A stretch of 64,000 nucleotides of DNA from Hyaloperonospora brassicae (Eukaryota; Oomycota; Peronosporomycetes; Peronosporales; Peronosporaceae), in assembly GCA_947650285.1 (NCBI GenBank), contig CANTFL010001238.1, forward strand, positions 241,001 to 305,000. The letters are read 5' to 3'. Both the position numbers and the translations under genes were made by a program. Below, piece by piece: positions 1-9,538 of this stretch (position 1 is its first letter; the number at the start of each line of letters is the position of its first letter). The notes below the pieces were generated by a model. That model saw only the letters and a program-made list of their open reading frames with translations, had not been told where the DNA came from and ran no database searches.

Positions 1-2808
1 ATATACCAGCATCGTCATCACCATCCGAGTCAATAATAGCGTTGTCGCTATTATTGCGGAGGTGTGCTTCATCGATGTCGACCTGATCGACATCGGCATC
101 ATACGTGACGACGTTAGCGTCGACACGTGATGAGCAAGAGCCGAAATGGTTTTTGCTCGAGCGAGTCCCTCCCCCCTTATCCAAGAGTCACACTCTAGAA
201 GGGCGGGCACACGTGGATGGCGTAAGCCATTCACGTAAAACGGTGTGTGCTGTGTGGAAGCATGCACCGAATTTTTGATGGCAAATTCCACCATGGGTAG
301 GAATTCGCTCCAACTTGAAAACGAGTGGACATATCCTCCAAGGATCTCTTCGAGGACACGGTTCGCACGTTCCGTCTGACCATCTGTTTCGGGATGGTCA
401 GAAGTAGATATCTTCAATCGTGTTCCGAGAGAACGGGACACGTTTTGCCAAAACGCCGCCGTGAACCGAGGGTCACGGTCGTATACTAGTTCCCGGGGTA
501 ACCCGTGGAGTCTAAAGACCGTGTCTAGAAAGACACGAGCACAAACTTGAGTCTTGATCGACTCAGGGACAGCAGCAAGATGCACCATCTTGCTGAACCG
601 GTCAACAAACACAAGATTACCATTATTCTTGTGAGCGTCTTCGGGAAACCCGAAGACGAAGTCCATTGAAACGGACTGCCAGCACTCTGTCGGAACAGGC
701 AGAGGCTGCAATGGCGCACGGGATGAAGGACTAGGCTTCACACGTTGACAAACCTCGCAAGTACGTATGTACTTGCGGACAAACTGATACTGGCATGGCC
801 AGTAAAAGTCACGACTTACCGTGAGGTAAGTGTTTTCTCTACCACGATGGCCGCCTGTTGGGGCATCGTGACACTTATACATGATGCGTAATCGCAAATC
901 ATGATGAGTGGGGACGACGACACGAGACCTGACGCAGTCAACGGCTGTATAATATAACAATCCGTTGCGTGTACTATGCCGATCCGATGAGGATCGGTAC
1001 AAAGCCGGTAAATTCTTCAATGATTTACTGGATGGATGCACCAGATGATCCATCAATCGCAGAAAATGCTTATCTTCCGCGTATGCCTTTCGTACGTCGT
1101 CAAGTTTACTTGACGACGGGACACTGACTGACAGTGTCGCAACAGTGGGCTTATCCTCACTGTTGACTCGGGTCGTAGGCTCGAAATCGGGCCGGCGCGA
1201 GAGCGCATCAGCGACGACGTTTAGTCGTCCTAGCTTGTACTCCACGGAGAAGTTATACTCCGCGAAGAAAGACAGCCACCTCGCCATCCTTTGCGACAGG
1301 TGTGGGCTGTTTACGGCCGTTCGTAATGACACATGGTCCGTATAGACGATGAACGGTCTATCTCCCAATAGATAGACCCGGAACTTAGCCAGTGCGTACT
1401 TCATGGCAAGGAGTTCCGTGTCATGCACTGGGTAATTGCGCTCAGCTGCTTGCAGCTGACGCGACTGATAACAGATGACGCGCTCCGCGCCATCCGAGTC
1501 GAACTGCATTAACGCACAGCCGATTGCAAAATCGCTGGCGTCACAGACCACATGAAATGGTCTGTCCTGATCTGCAATCGCCAAGATCTGCAATTGTATC
1601 AAGCTTTGGTTGATACCCTCAAAGTAACGCTGGCACTCAGCGTTCCATGACCACCTCACATTTTTCTTGAGTAACCAAGAAATATGTACCGTCATCTCGG
1701 CGTAGTTGCGCGAGTACTTGTGCAAGTACGCCTCTAGCCCAAGGAACTTCCTTAGTCCCTTGACATCGACTGGCACAGGCCAGTCGGTGATTGCCTTGAT
1801 CTTTTCGGGATCAGGGCGTACGCCGTGTTTACCCACGATGCACCCAAGAAGTGGTATTTCGCTAGCCGCGAATATACACTTCTTGAGGTTTGCGTACAAC
1901 TTATTCTTGCGCATAAGTTGAAGAACCTGAACAACGTGAGTTCTGTGAACTTCAACGTCCGTCTTTCCGTCCATAGCCCGGCTATGGACGAACACATCGT
2001 CGAAGTAACTCGGTGCGAAGTCTCGCACCGGTCTCAACAGATTTGTTACACATCTGTTGTTAGTAGCAGGGGCATTGCTCAGCCCCTGTGGCATCACTAG
2101 CCACTCCCACAACATACCGATGGGGGTGCTCACTGCTGTGTACGGGATGTCCCGTTTACCCATGAGGATCTGATAGAATCCATCCATCAGATCCATGGAA
2201 GAAAATATGGTGCTCTTTGACATACCATCTATGATTACGTCCTTCCTCGGTATCGGCGTCTGATCCGGTACCGTTGCAGCATTCAATTTGTTGAATGCGT
2301 GCACTATCCGCCACCCTCCTGTGGCCTTTCGCACACAGAAGGTCGGAGAGCTGTGAGGGGATGTTGATTCCCTCACATGGCCCGTTGCTAAGCTGTCGGC
2401 AAAGAACTTGTCGATCGCTAGTACTTGTTCACGAGGAAGTGGCCCCTGCTTCATGACAAAGTACTTTGAGCCCGGTTTGAGCTCGATCTCGTGTCGAGTG
2501 CCTTTGTCCTTAGGCAACTCGCAAGGCACGGATTCAGGGAATACATCCTTGAATTCGATCAAATCCTTATAAAAAGGATTTGCCTGAAGCGACTCCCAGG
2601 ATTGAGACGTGTATCGCTCAATCCGAGTCTTCTCATCGAGGACACTTTCGTCCATCGATGAGCTGCTGAGAACCCGTTCGTTCTCAGTAAATACTGTTGC
2701 CGATCGAATATCGGCCACATACTCATCCTCTGTGACGAGTATGCAGATCTGCTTGGCTTTGCCACTACGCAGATCACGCAAGAACCGCTTCGGTTCCAGC
2801 GTCGGCAA
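1..2808 (-). CDS. Ty3/gypsy pol: reverse transcriptase, RNase H, integrase (open at window edge)
   Basis: I read this frame codon by codon: there is no stop from 2808 to position 1 (936 codons), so it is open at the edge. The upstream boundary is an in-frame TAA at 2811-2809. The RT catalytic motif YFDD lies at 2007-1996. RNase H follows, with a CDAS motif near 1.55 kb. The integrase has an HHCC-like zinc finger (CHDAPTGGH near 0.87 kb, CEVC near 0.74 kb) and a DDE triad in SMDF (about 661), YDRDPRF (about 425) and HPETDGQTER (about 370). No ATG-led continuous gag-pol frame exists, so expression would need readthrough, recoding or internal initiation. It may be catalytically intact, or simply young. 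Confidence 0.9.
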   Translation of the reverse strand, partial: MPTLEPKRFLRDLRSGKAKQICILVTEDEYVADIRSATVFTENERVLSSSSMDESVLDEKTRIERYTSQSWESLQANPFYKDLIEFKDVFPESVPCELPKDKGTRHEIELKPGSKYFVMKQGPLPREQVLAIDKFFADSLATGHVRESTSPHSSPTFCVRKATGGWRIVHAFNKLNAATVPDQTPIPRKDVIIDGMSKSTIFSSMDLMDGFYQILMGKRDIPYTAVSTPIGMLWEWLVMPQGLSNAPATNNRCVTNLLRPVRDFAPSYFDDVFVHSRAMDGKTDVEVHRTHVVQVLQLMRKNKLYANLKKCIFAASEIPLLGCIVGKHGVRPDPEKIKAITDWPVPVDVKGLRKFLGLEAYLHKYSRNYAEMTVHISWLLKKNVRWSWNAECQRYFEGINQSLIQLQILAIADQDRPFHVVCDASDFAIGCALMQFDSDGAERVICYQSRQLQAAERNYPVHDTELLAMKYALAKFRVYLLGDRPFIVYTDHVSLRTAVNSPHLSQRMARWLSFFAEYNFSVEYKLGRLNVVADALSRRPDFEPTTRVNSEDKPTVATLSVSVPSSSKLDDVRKAYAEDKHFLRLMDHLVHPSSKSLKNLPALYRSSSDRHSTRNGLLYYTAVDCVRSRVVVPTHHDLRLRIMYKCHDAPTGGHRGRENTYLTVSRDFYWPCQYQFVRKYIRTCEVCQRVKPSPSSRAPLQPLPVPTECWQSVSMDFVFGFPEDAHKNNGNLVFVDRFSKMVHLAAVPESIKTQVCARVFLDTVFRLHGLPRELVYDRDPRFTAAFWQNVSRSLGTRLKISTSDHPETDGQTERANRVLEEILGGYVHSFSSWSEFLPMVEFAIKNSVHASTQHTPFYVNGLRHPRVPALLECDSWIRGEGLARAKTISALAHHVSTLTSSRMMPMSIRSTSMKHTSAIIATTLLLTRMVMTMLVY

Positions 2809-3045
2809 TTAGGTTATTTCGGAAGTGAGTTTTGGAGGCACAATCAGATCAAGGGTATAGGCGCCTACGCTTGATCCTTCATTGACCAAAACGTTCAACG
2901 TCTCGGTTTATTCCTGGGAACTTGCTTCCAAAGGTTGCTGAAGTCCTAATCCTTCAGCAAGTGACTCTTGAGGAATATCTTCCTCAAGTACGTGGGGACT
3001 TATTCCCTCGACGTCTTCCGACTGTGGCTGTGCAACCACAGTCAG

Positions 3046-3795
3046 TTACCGATCCTCTACGGTCGACTCTCCAGTCGACCTAGGATTTCCATGTTGCCCT
3101 TTGAAGGCAACAGGTTTCTTCTGTCTAAGATGCTGCCCGCTAGGCATGCATCCATGTCCCGGTCCACTCGACTTATTCGAGTGGTGGACCTTCGGCGCCG
3201 CCTGTACTTCTTTACAGCCGCCGGAAGCTTGCTCCACAGTGTAGTGATCAACTACACTGTGATCTTGTGCAGTCGTGCTAACGACCGAATAGTAAGTGAG
3301 GCCATCGCACCCACTCGCAGAACATCCACACGCTTGCGGACGCTCCAAGATGTTCATCATATGGCCATCTGATGAACAAGTGGCAGGCATCTTCACGGAT
3401 CGATGCTGCCAGCTCACTATTGGCTCGTACTTTCTGAGCCAAGGTAATCCCAGGATGACATCAAATTTGTCATCCAGATCTAGTACGATGAAGTCATCAT
3501 CGTACTGTTCGCCCTCCAACGTGTAGTGGATTCTTACTACACGTTTCTCAACGGTTATCGATGCGCCTGTTGCAAGGCGCACCGTCATCCTTGTGAGGGG
3601 AATGTCGCGCTCAACGAACTTGAGCCTACGACCCTCTAGTGACTGGCGACGAACAAAGTTGTTCGACGCCCCACAGTCTACTAGGGCACGACGCGACAAA
3701 TCATTTGTCGCTTCCAACTTCAAGGTGATGAGTAATATCTCATCACCAGGTGCAGAGACACACAATGATTGTGTACCTGGATCAACTTTCGTCAA
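3046..3795 (-). CDS. Ty3/gypsy retropepsin region (element A)
   Basis: An open stretch of 249 codons. The retropepsin active site appears as LVDCGASNNF (residues 38-47, D40 catalytic, Cys in place of the usual Ser/Thr). The second signature, FDVILGLPWL, follows about 70 residues later. It ends at a TAA (3048-3046) in the same frame as the downstream pol. A further in-frame TAA lies at 2910-2908, before the RT. In copy C the corresponding codons are sense, so these stops look secondarily acquired. The linker after the protease is rich in Ser and His and has no recognisable domain. Confidence 0.8.
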   Translation of the reverse strand: MTKVDPGTQSLCVSAPGDEILLITLKLEATNDLSRRALVDCGASNNFVRRQSLEGRRLKFVERDIPLTRMTVRLATGASITVEKRVVRIHYTLEGEQYDDDFIVLDLDDKFDVILGLPWLRKYEPIVSWQHRSVKMPATCSSDGHMMNILERPQACGCSASGCDGLTYYSVVSTTAQDHSVVDHYTVEQASGGCKEVQAAPKVHHSNKSSGPGHGCMPSGQHLRQKKPVAFKGQHGNPRSTGESTVEDR

Positions 3796-3845
3796 GAGAT
3801 TTGCAAATTCTCTTGAGGTTGATGGATCAGTAGGGCGCTCCGCCC

Positions 3846-5000
3846 CTACTGACCCCGACCATTTTTTGATGGTCCGTCTCGCTGTTGCGGCCTGGCAACA
3901 GCGCTGGACCCACGCCCATTGCCCTTTCTGGCAAATGGTCGTCCATTTCGCTCAGTACTGTTTGGTACTGGGCGTGGGGCACTACACTCATATGCGTAGT
4001 GCCCTGACTTCTGACAGCGATTGCACCTATGCAATCGCTTGTTGTTCGAAGAGAGAGGTCTCTCGCTCTCAACATAGCAGAGGTCCATTGGTTCTGGACC
4101 TCCGATCTCTTGTCGTCTTGGTGGACGGTAAGAGTTTGAGCTAGCATGAGCCTGTCTCATGCTAAAGTCTTCCTGTTACGCGGCTAATATCGCTTCTTCA
4201 AGCGTATTCAGCTCAAGGAGGAACAGGTGGCTCCTGACGGGCCCTTCTGCTAGCCTTTGCATGAACACCGTAATCAACGTGTGTTCATGGACTGGGTTGG
4301 CAGTTATACTACTCGCTAGGAGTCGTATATGTTGTGCGTAAGCGTGCACATCACGCTTACCCTGCTTGAGTTTCAGGAGCTCAGAACGAACCCTGAACTC
4401 AGCCCGTGGCGGCTCAAACGTTTGTCTGAGCCCGGACTTGAAGTCATCTAGCGACCCAAATACGTTTGGGTCGCTACTCTCGAGTCCCAGGGACCAAGTT
4501 TTGGCTTGCCCTGCCAAGTGGGTCTGAGCAAATGTGAGTTTCATTTGCTCATCTTCGACGCGACGAGCCCTTAAGGCTCTGTCGAGTTCGACAAACCATA
4601 GTAACAGGAAGTCCTCCGGGACTCCACTGTACTTGGAGATGTCAACTTTCATGACCGCGGGACGACGCGCATGCGCCGTCCCGCCCACAGCAGCATGGAA
4701 TTGCTACTGTATCAACAGCTCTGTCTGTTGAGCACCGAGTTCTCTCAACTACTCGGCCTGTTGAGAGCCTTGCTGGTGAAGCAAGGCTACTTTCTCCCTT
4801 TCGGCGACAAGTTCATTTTGAATGAACTTGGCTATAGTGGCATGTTGTTGGTCTCTGTTGAGAGACTCCAACATGGCGCTAATGGCGAACTCGCCTACAT
4901 TAGAACTCATTCGTTCTACCGCACCCCATTCGATGTCACTCAAATGGGTAAACCCTTCACGCGTGGCGTGAAAGGTCTCTTCATCATCCAAAATGTTCAT
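3846..5000 (-). pseudogene. gag of Ty3/gypsy element A, interrupted by stops
   Basis: Three open segments in series. The first (5000-4749) starts at ATG and contains a helical charged region. The second (4688-4176) has the retrotransposon gag fold with FAQTHLAGQAKTW and LLKLKQGKRDVHAYA. The third (4160-3846) contains a CCHC zinc knuckle, CNRCQKSGHYAYEC. In-frame TAG codons at 4751-4749 and 4706-4704 break the frame where copy C has CAG. A TAA also lies just upstream of the knuckle segment. Both TAG codons are shared with copy B, which suggests they were present in a mobile ancestor. Confidence 0.8.
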
Positions 5001-5044
5001 GTTGGATGTTGTGGTCCTTGGAAAGACTACGAAGTGCTAACAGG

Positions 5045-5437
5045 TGTAACGGGGCACACCCTTGCGTGAACTCAACGCAAGGGTTTTGGGTGCCCCGACA
5101 GACGTACACGAGGCGAACGAGGAAGCGTAGGTAAGGTAAAAGCAGAACTGTTATATTAATATAATTAAGTCTTTTTGCTACTGTCTCTTCGTTAACCTGA
5201 CTTAATTATGCTAATATAACTGAGTGTATGGTGACGTCTCGTCACCACTCATTGCGCGCGTCCTGCGGCGATTAGTGAGTTGATATCATCTTGATATCAA
5301 CCAATGAGCAGACCCTTTGGTCGCTTCACCAATATTACCATTATCGGTGATATTGTTCAAAGAATATTCACTTACTATTCTTTGTTGTCACTTTCTTTTA
5401 AAGTGACAATTTCCATGTAACAGGCTGCCCCGTTACA
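5045..5437 (-). repeat. 5' LTR of element A
   Basis: 393 bp with TG...CA ends. On the element strand it starts TGTAACGGGGCAG and ends GCCCCGTTACA. The internal side is followed by CC and TGGTAGCACTTCG, a plausible primer binding site. A homologous LTR is at 26059-26452. Both termini contain short imperfect palindromes around GTAACGGGGC/GCCCCGTTAC. Confidence 0.88.
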
Positions 5438-5638
5438 CAATATGTCATCGCTTTTGCTTTGCACCTAGGTTTTAGTGTCGACAACAAGCGCCGATTGCAC
5501 CCTACCAACTGTCTACTTGTAGAACCAGCTTGGCATGGCTCAAGCGATACGATGTAAAATACGAAGTAGCATCAATAGGTCCTTAGTTCGCATACTACTT
5601 GTGCTACCTCTAAGCCTTCTACAAATTTAAAACCCTCG

Positions 5639-7312
5639 CTACAACCGCACAATTGGCTTGGTTGGGCTGTCCCGTATAGCCTTCGTATGAAGCGCGCTCG
5701 AAGCCTTGGCAAGTTCTTCCCTGACGAAACCCTGGTACATCTGACGTAGCAACTGGGCGAGCGATTTGTCTTGGTGTTGCTCCTCAACCATTCGGATACC
5801 GTCTTCTACGAGTTCCGCTGGTTTGTTACGAAACAAAACGATCGCCGCGTCATGTGTGGTGAATGCATCTGGGTGCTTTTCACCAAACATCGTCTTGTAC
5901 TTGAACCATTCAGCTAAACATTGATAGTATAAGCGATCCTCCGGCTTTTGCCAGCTTACGAGGAGTTGCTTGAAGAGGACCTCAGGGTGAACTCCAAACT
6001 CCATCCACACGTGGCTCATCAATCCCGGAGTTGACTTGATACGCAGAAGCTGCCTATGCATTCTAATATCCATGTAATCGGGATATGAAATCATTGGATA
6101 CGACAACAGTAGTTTTGCCACATCCGCTGCGGGTCTATAGTCGAGCAATGTCAATACTATATCCACAGGTCTGACGTACATGTATCTCGGTATCTGTTGG
6201 CCAAAATTGTACCTCAGCATGTTTTCGAAAACCGTCGCGTCCATGGCCTTTCCGCATTTGGCAAATTTCACATACTCTTGCAGGCGGAAGTCCATCGATC
6301 GGATTATCTTCGCGTGACTTAAAATCGGGACGGTGTCCACATGCTTCGCTGGGGAGATTATTTTAATGTCTGAATGAAGTTCTTGCAGTTTCTTTGCAAT
6401 CGCTTCACAGCCAGGGGTTTCGGACATTCTTTGGATCGAGGCATCGATTTCAGCCGAAGAATGATGCGGGAACATGATGCTGAACATGTCTTCATTGTCG
6501 ACTGCTTTCGGGTGCACTTCTCCGAATTTACCAACGTACTCGAACAACGTGGATACAAAAGGTAGCATCTCGTCTCCCATTGAGGGATTTAAGCGCCATC
6601 CGAGGACCCTGACAAGCTTTTTGGGGTCAACTCCTGACCTCATCCATGCGTCAGACATTACTCCAAGATCGTTCTTGTAGTACACAACTAGTTTTCGATG
6701 GAGCTCATCCGCGTGGGGTCCCATGCCGAGGATCAAACGGAGCGACAGGAGCACCTTCACCACATCTGTCGGCTTTCGAAAATCCAAAAGAGCGTTGATT
6801 AACTCGTCATCTTGATCAGGCGTAAGTTTCGATGGTTGAAACTTGTTGCGTTGAAGCAAATCTGCGAGTGCCTGCGCGTCCATCGGTTTCCCGCCTCTTG
6901 CGAAATCCCGAAATTCATTGGCACGTTGAACAGTGCGATCGTCGATAATTGTCAAAAAGGGCCGGGTCACGGTTTCCGTAAGTTCTTCCTCTAGGCCGAA
7001 GTGCTCAGCATTTTTCGCAGCGTCCGTCAATTCAAGAATAGCAAAGTCCACCACCTCTGCGAGCTCGTTCTTCATCCGATCCTCGCTGTCGCGCATGGCC
7101 GTGTCGATCTCAGAGACCCGCAACTTCGCAACGGACGATGTTGGGTCTAAAGCTAATGAGCTGTCAAGATGCATTCGTTTGTACTCGGGCGTCGACTCGT
7201 TCACGCCTGTTCGACCGACTTCGAGAGCATTAGCGCCTGCTTGGTAGTAGTCTCTCAGCAAGAGCAAGATCGGCGCGGCAAATACCGGTAGCAACGCGCT
7301 ATGTATATGCAT
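5639..7312 (-). CDS. Secreted effector-like protein with two tandem WY-like units
   Basis: The full ORF begins at 7396 (585 codons), but I choose the ATG at 7312 (residue 29, giving 557 aa). An initiator-like promoter lies between the two ATGs, and the later start gives a classic signal peptide (hydrophobic ALLPVFAAPILLLL, probable cleavage after AGA). The mature protein holds two homologous units at residues 155-340 and 366-553 of the long ORF. Paired motifs are FARGGKPMDA/FAKCGKAMDA, LLDFRKPTDVVKVLLS/LLDYRPAADVAKLLLS, WMRSGVDP/WMEFGVHP and FGEVHPKAV/FGEKHPDAF. The W and helical spacing resemble WY domains of oomycete host-translocated effectors. I see no clear RXLR, only SEDR near residue 104, which could be a dEER remnant. 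It has no intron and stands alone near a retrotransposon LTR. Family assignment is inference; host target unknown. Confidence 0.75.
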   Translation of the reverse strand: MHIHSALLPVFAAPILLLLRDYYQAGANALEVGRTGVNESTPEYKRMHLDSSLALDPTSSVAKLRVSEIDTAMRDSEDRMKNELAEVVDFAILELTDAAKNAEHFGLEEELTETVTRPFLTIIDDRTVQRANEFRDFARGGKPMDAQALADLLQRNKFQPSKLTPDQDDELINALLDFRKPTDVVKVLLSLRLILGMGPHADELHRKLVVYYKNDLGVMSDAWMRSGVDPKKLVRVLGWRLNPSMGDEMLPFVSTLFEYVGKFGEVHPKAVDNEDMFSIMFPHHSSAEIDASIQRMSETPGCEAIAKKLQELHSDIKIISPAKHVDTVPILSHAKIIRSMDFRLQEYVKFAKCGKAMDATVFENMLRYNFGQQIPRYMYVRPVDIVLTLLDYRPAADVAKLLLSYPMISYPDYMDIRMHRQLLRIKSTPGLMSHVWMEFGVHPEVLFKQLLVSWQKPEDRLYYQCLAEWFKYKTMFGEKHPDAFTTHDAAIVLFRNKPAELVEDGIRMVEEQHQDKSLAQLLRQMYQGFVREELAKASSALHTKAIRDSPTKPIVRL

Positions 7313-7335
7313 AATTGATGCGCTTGGGTCCTTGC

Positions 7336-7351
7336 AGATTGCGAAGTGAGA
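7336..7351 (-). promoter_or_regulatory. Oomycete initiator-like core promoter of the effector gene
   Basis: On the minus strand the 16-mer TCTCACTTCGCAATCT matches the published oomycete initiator plus flanking element (GCTCATTYYNCAWTTT) at about 13 of 16 positions. It lies about 24-39 bp upstream of the ATG at 7312 and downstream of the first ORF ATG at 7396, so it decides the start choice. The chitin synthase promoter contains nearly the same core, TCACTTCGCATTT. Confidence 0.6.
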
Positions 7352-7690
7352 GGTGTTAACAGCGCACCCTTGCGGCAGCTGAGCGTGACCTATCATTTCA
7401 TTGATTTACAAAGCAGCCGGTTTGCTCGCCCCTCTTTCCTGTCCACACAGACCCAGCTGCGAGCGTTAAAATCAGGGATTATCTGGATGTTTGCCGGCTG
7501 GTACACGCACTGCGTCCATTACTTCCGCCAGTAAACCGGGATCTGGTCCATAAATGCTCCAGCGCATCTATATCTTTATCGATAAGAAGACCTGGTCTGC
7601 AACGGGGTTGAACGTCGGTTGGTAGTCGTGAATGTTTGTGTGGAATACACTATGGATAATATCCCCTCGATATGGAGTACATAGCAAATC

Positions 7691-7781
7691 GTGAATGAGG
7701 GCCGACTCGTGTCAGCTACCGCATAAGAGATGTTCTTTTCGTACTAATTGGTGTATGGGGGCTGACTCGTGTCAGCCACCG
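7691..7781. repeat. Pair of 31-bp direct repeats, 60 bp apart
   Basis: Units at 7691-7721 and 7751-7781 differ at about 4 of 31 bases. The second contains a perfect 7-bp inverted repeat, GGCTGAC-TCGT-GTCAGCC, and the first a degraded one. They lie 295-470 bp upstream of the effector initiator. They may be regulatory or a transposon relic; nothing decides between these. Confidence 0.5.
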
Positions 7782-8869
7782 GAGCTTGCCCAACGCACGA
7801 AAACACGTTTGAAGCGTGCAGTGTCTTCCTAGGGCCAGTTTAGACGCCACGACAAGGCATATACGCTTGAGTACTGTGTGCTGTGTGGTTTTACGAATTG
7901 CTAGTCCCTCATACAAGGACGGCAAAGCTCTACGAGATTGTGCGACTCCGAGTTATAGTTGCCTCAGTTCCTTAAGGCTAAAAAGACTCTATGAATCGGT
8001 CCTTCAGTTCCGTCAATTAAGTGGCTCCTTGATCCTATAAGTCATCCTTTGACTCTGGAGCTAGAATAGCTCCGCTACATGGTCTGATAAGGTTTCTGAC
8101 TTTAGCAGGAATGAAATGGCCAAGTGTCTGAGCCTCCACTTCCGCTTTGTTACTCATACGATCGCCAACTTTTCGACTATTGAAGTGCAAGCGCGTATGA
8201 AACTTGTGAATACAACGATTGAGAAATATGAAAAAGCAAAGGAATGGCTACGTGTGTGAGAGCGTCATGTAGACTTGCTGTGAATTAATTTATGATCTTA
8301 ATATGCAATTAGCTACCCTTTCGACAGAAGAAACATGATTACAGCTTCTTCGATTGCCGCAAAGAGGTAATTCATTGTGTCACGGGGTGAGAGTCTTGCT
8401 TTGTACTTACACAACGAAAGCGTCCAGGAAGCGCTCCTATCAATAGGTAAATTGAACTCTGTTTATATGTTTCTGTTTTGTTTAATTTGTAAGAAGTACG
8501 TACGGGCGTTCTATACCTCTCGCAAACCACTTCAATGGAGATTACCATATTATTGGCCAATTATTGAGTCTGTCATCCCAAGAATAACCCAGTAACAAGG
8601 ACATGCAGTATCCGCTGAACGGATACAGCCCTATTTCTACTTAAGTGCTTATGTATATTTTTACATCTACTTATGTAATAGGTTGCCCCATTACGAAGAT
8701 CTATCCTGGTTGGGTAGGGGTAACGCCCTCCCAGAAGGCTTGATCTAGCTATGCTTGCTCAGGACTCTAGCGGGTGATTTTCGGCATCCGTCAGTTTTGG
8801 ATGTTTTCCTCTCGCTATACACACCTCTCTCTAGCCGCTCTCCTCCCAACCACCAGCCGAGCCGCCAAG
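7782..8869. other. No recognisable gene; short LTR-end remnant near 8674
   Basis: Only short unconvincing ORFs are present. At 8674-8694, TGTAATAGGTTGCCCCATTAC resembles the start of the LTRs of elements A-D, so a decayed LTR end is likely here. Confidence 0.45.
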
Positions 8870-9156
8870 ATGTACGCCGCCACGCCGGACGCCCTGAAGT
8901 CCCGACATATCCGCTTAGGTAGGTCCGCGTCATCGTTTGTTTCCGGTGCGAGCGACAGCGACCCTCCCTAGGTCCTGTTGACAAGATATATATTGAGGAA
9001 TCGAAGCAAGAAACCTACCTCTTGACACCGCCGTCGAATAACCCCAGACCTGCACTTCCTCTGCCACTGTGCACAAGATCGCGCAGGCTGAGAGGCCTTC
9101 AGCGCGGCTCCTATGTCGCCCGCCGCTTCATGGGCCCTGGAGAGAATAGAGAGTAA
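8870..9156 (+). CDS. Candidate small two-exon gene, unknown function
   Basis: A GC-rich island in AT-rich surroundings. The ATG at 8870 follows a pyrimidine-rich leader. Exon 1 (8870-8918) and exon 2 (8972-9156) join in frame across a 53-bp GT-AG intron (8919-8971) whose last bases form an in-frame stop if retained. The spliced product is 77 aa, starts MYAATPDALKSRHIRLG and has an Arg-rich C-terminal part ending RRFMGPGENRE. I do not recognise it. It could be a fragment of a larger decayed gene. Support is the phase-consistent splice and local base composition only. Confidence 0.35.
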
Positions 9157-9508
9157 TGTATTGAAGGAAAGGTTACCCGACGTATGCGAAAGTTGAGGAA
9201 CTTTGGTGTTACAACGGCTCGCCTAACGCATTACCAATACAGTCAGTTCCACATATATGTTGATTCTGTATGATGTTCTACACGTATACTAATCGACGCT
9301 GCACACTTGGTAGCCTTGTAACGGAAAAACTCGTAATTAGGAAACGATACAAGATTAGGTCTATTGTTATATTATCTTACGATTTTATGCTTCCCAATCT
9401 TCATCATACTACATGTATATTGAGAGAATATCACCTTTGAAGGTAATAACATCGCCGTATTCTACTTATTGATTAATTAAAAATAGGCCGTTATATCAGC
9501 CAAGTGAA

Positions 9509-9538
9509 CCACCAATGGCTGCTAGACACGCGCAATGG
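9509..9538. repeat. LTR fragment
   Basis: The string GCTGCTAGACACGCGCAATGG with preceding ACCACCAAT matches the middle of the LTRs at 38.2 kb and 39.1 kb and, less closely, LTR A. Flanking sequence has decayed beyond recognition by eye. Confidence 0.5.

Larger units (their letters stand above)
1..5437 (-). mobile_element. Ty3/gypsy LTR retrotransposon A (truncated by window start)
   Basis: Minus-strand element with, in transcription order, a 5' LTR (5437-5045), a TGG-starting primer-binding-site-like sequence just inside it, gag with a CCHC knuckle, retropepsin, reverse transcriptase, RNase H and integrase. This order (integrase last) is that of Ty3/gypsy. The 3' end and second LTR lie outside the window. 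Gag and the protease-RT linker carry stop codons, while the RT-to-integrase frame is uninterrupted. Related copies B, C and D occur later in the window. Confidence 0.95.

Noticed and set aside
3593..4144. 183-codon plus-strand ORF over gag of element A
   Set aside because: Antisense to the zinc-knuckle and protease coding region; the same shadow recurs at 27946-27353 and 62210-62761.
7310..7396. First ATG of the long effector ORF as the true start
   Set aside because: An initiator-like site lies downstream of it, and the first 28 residues would bury the signal peptide.
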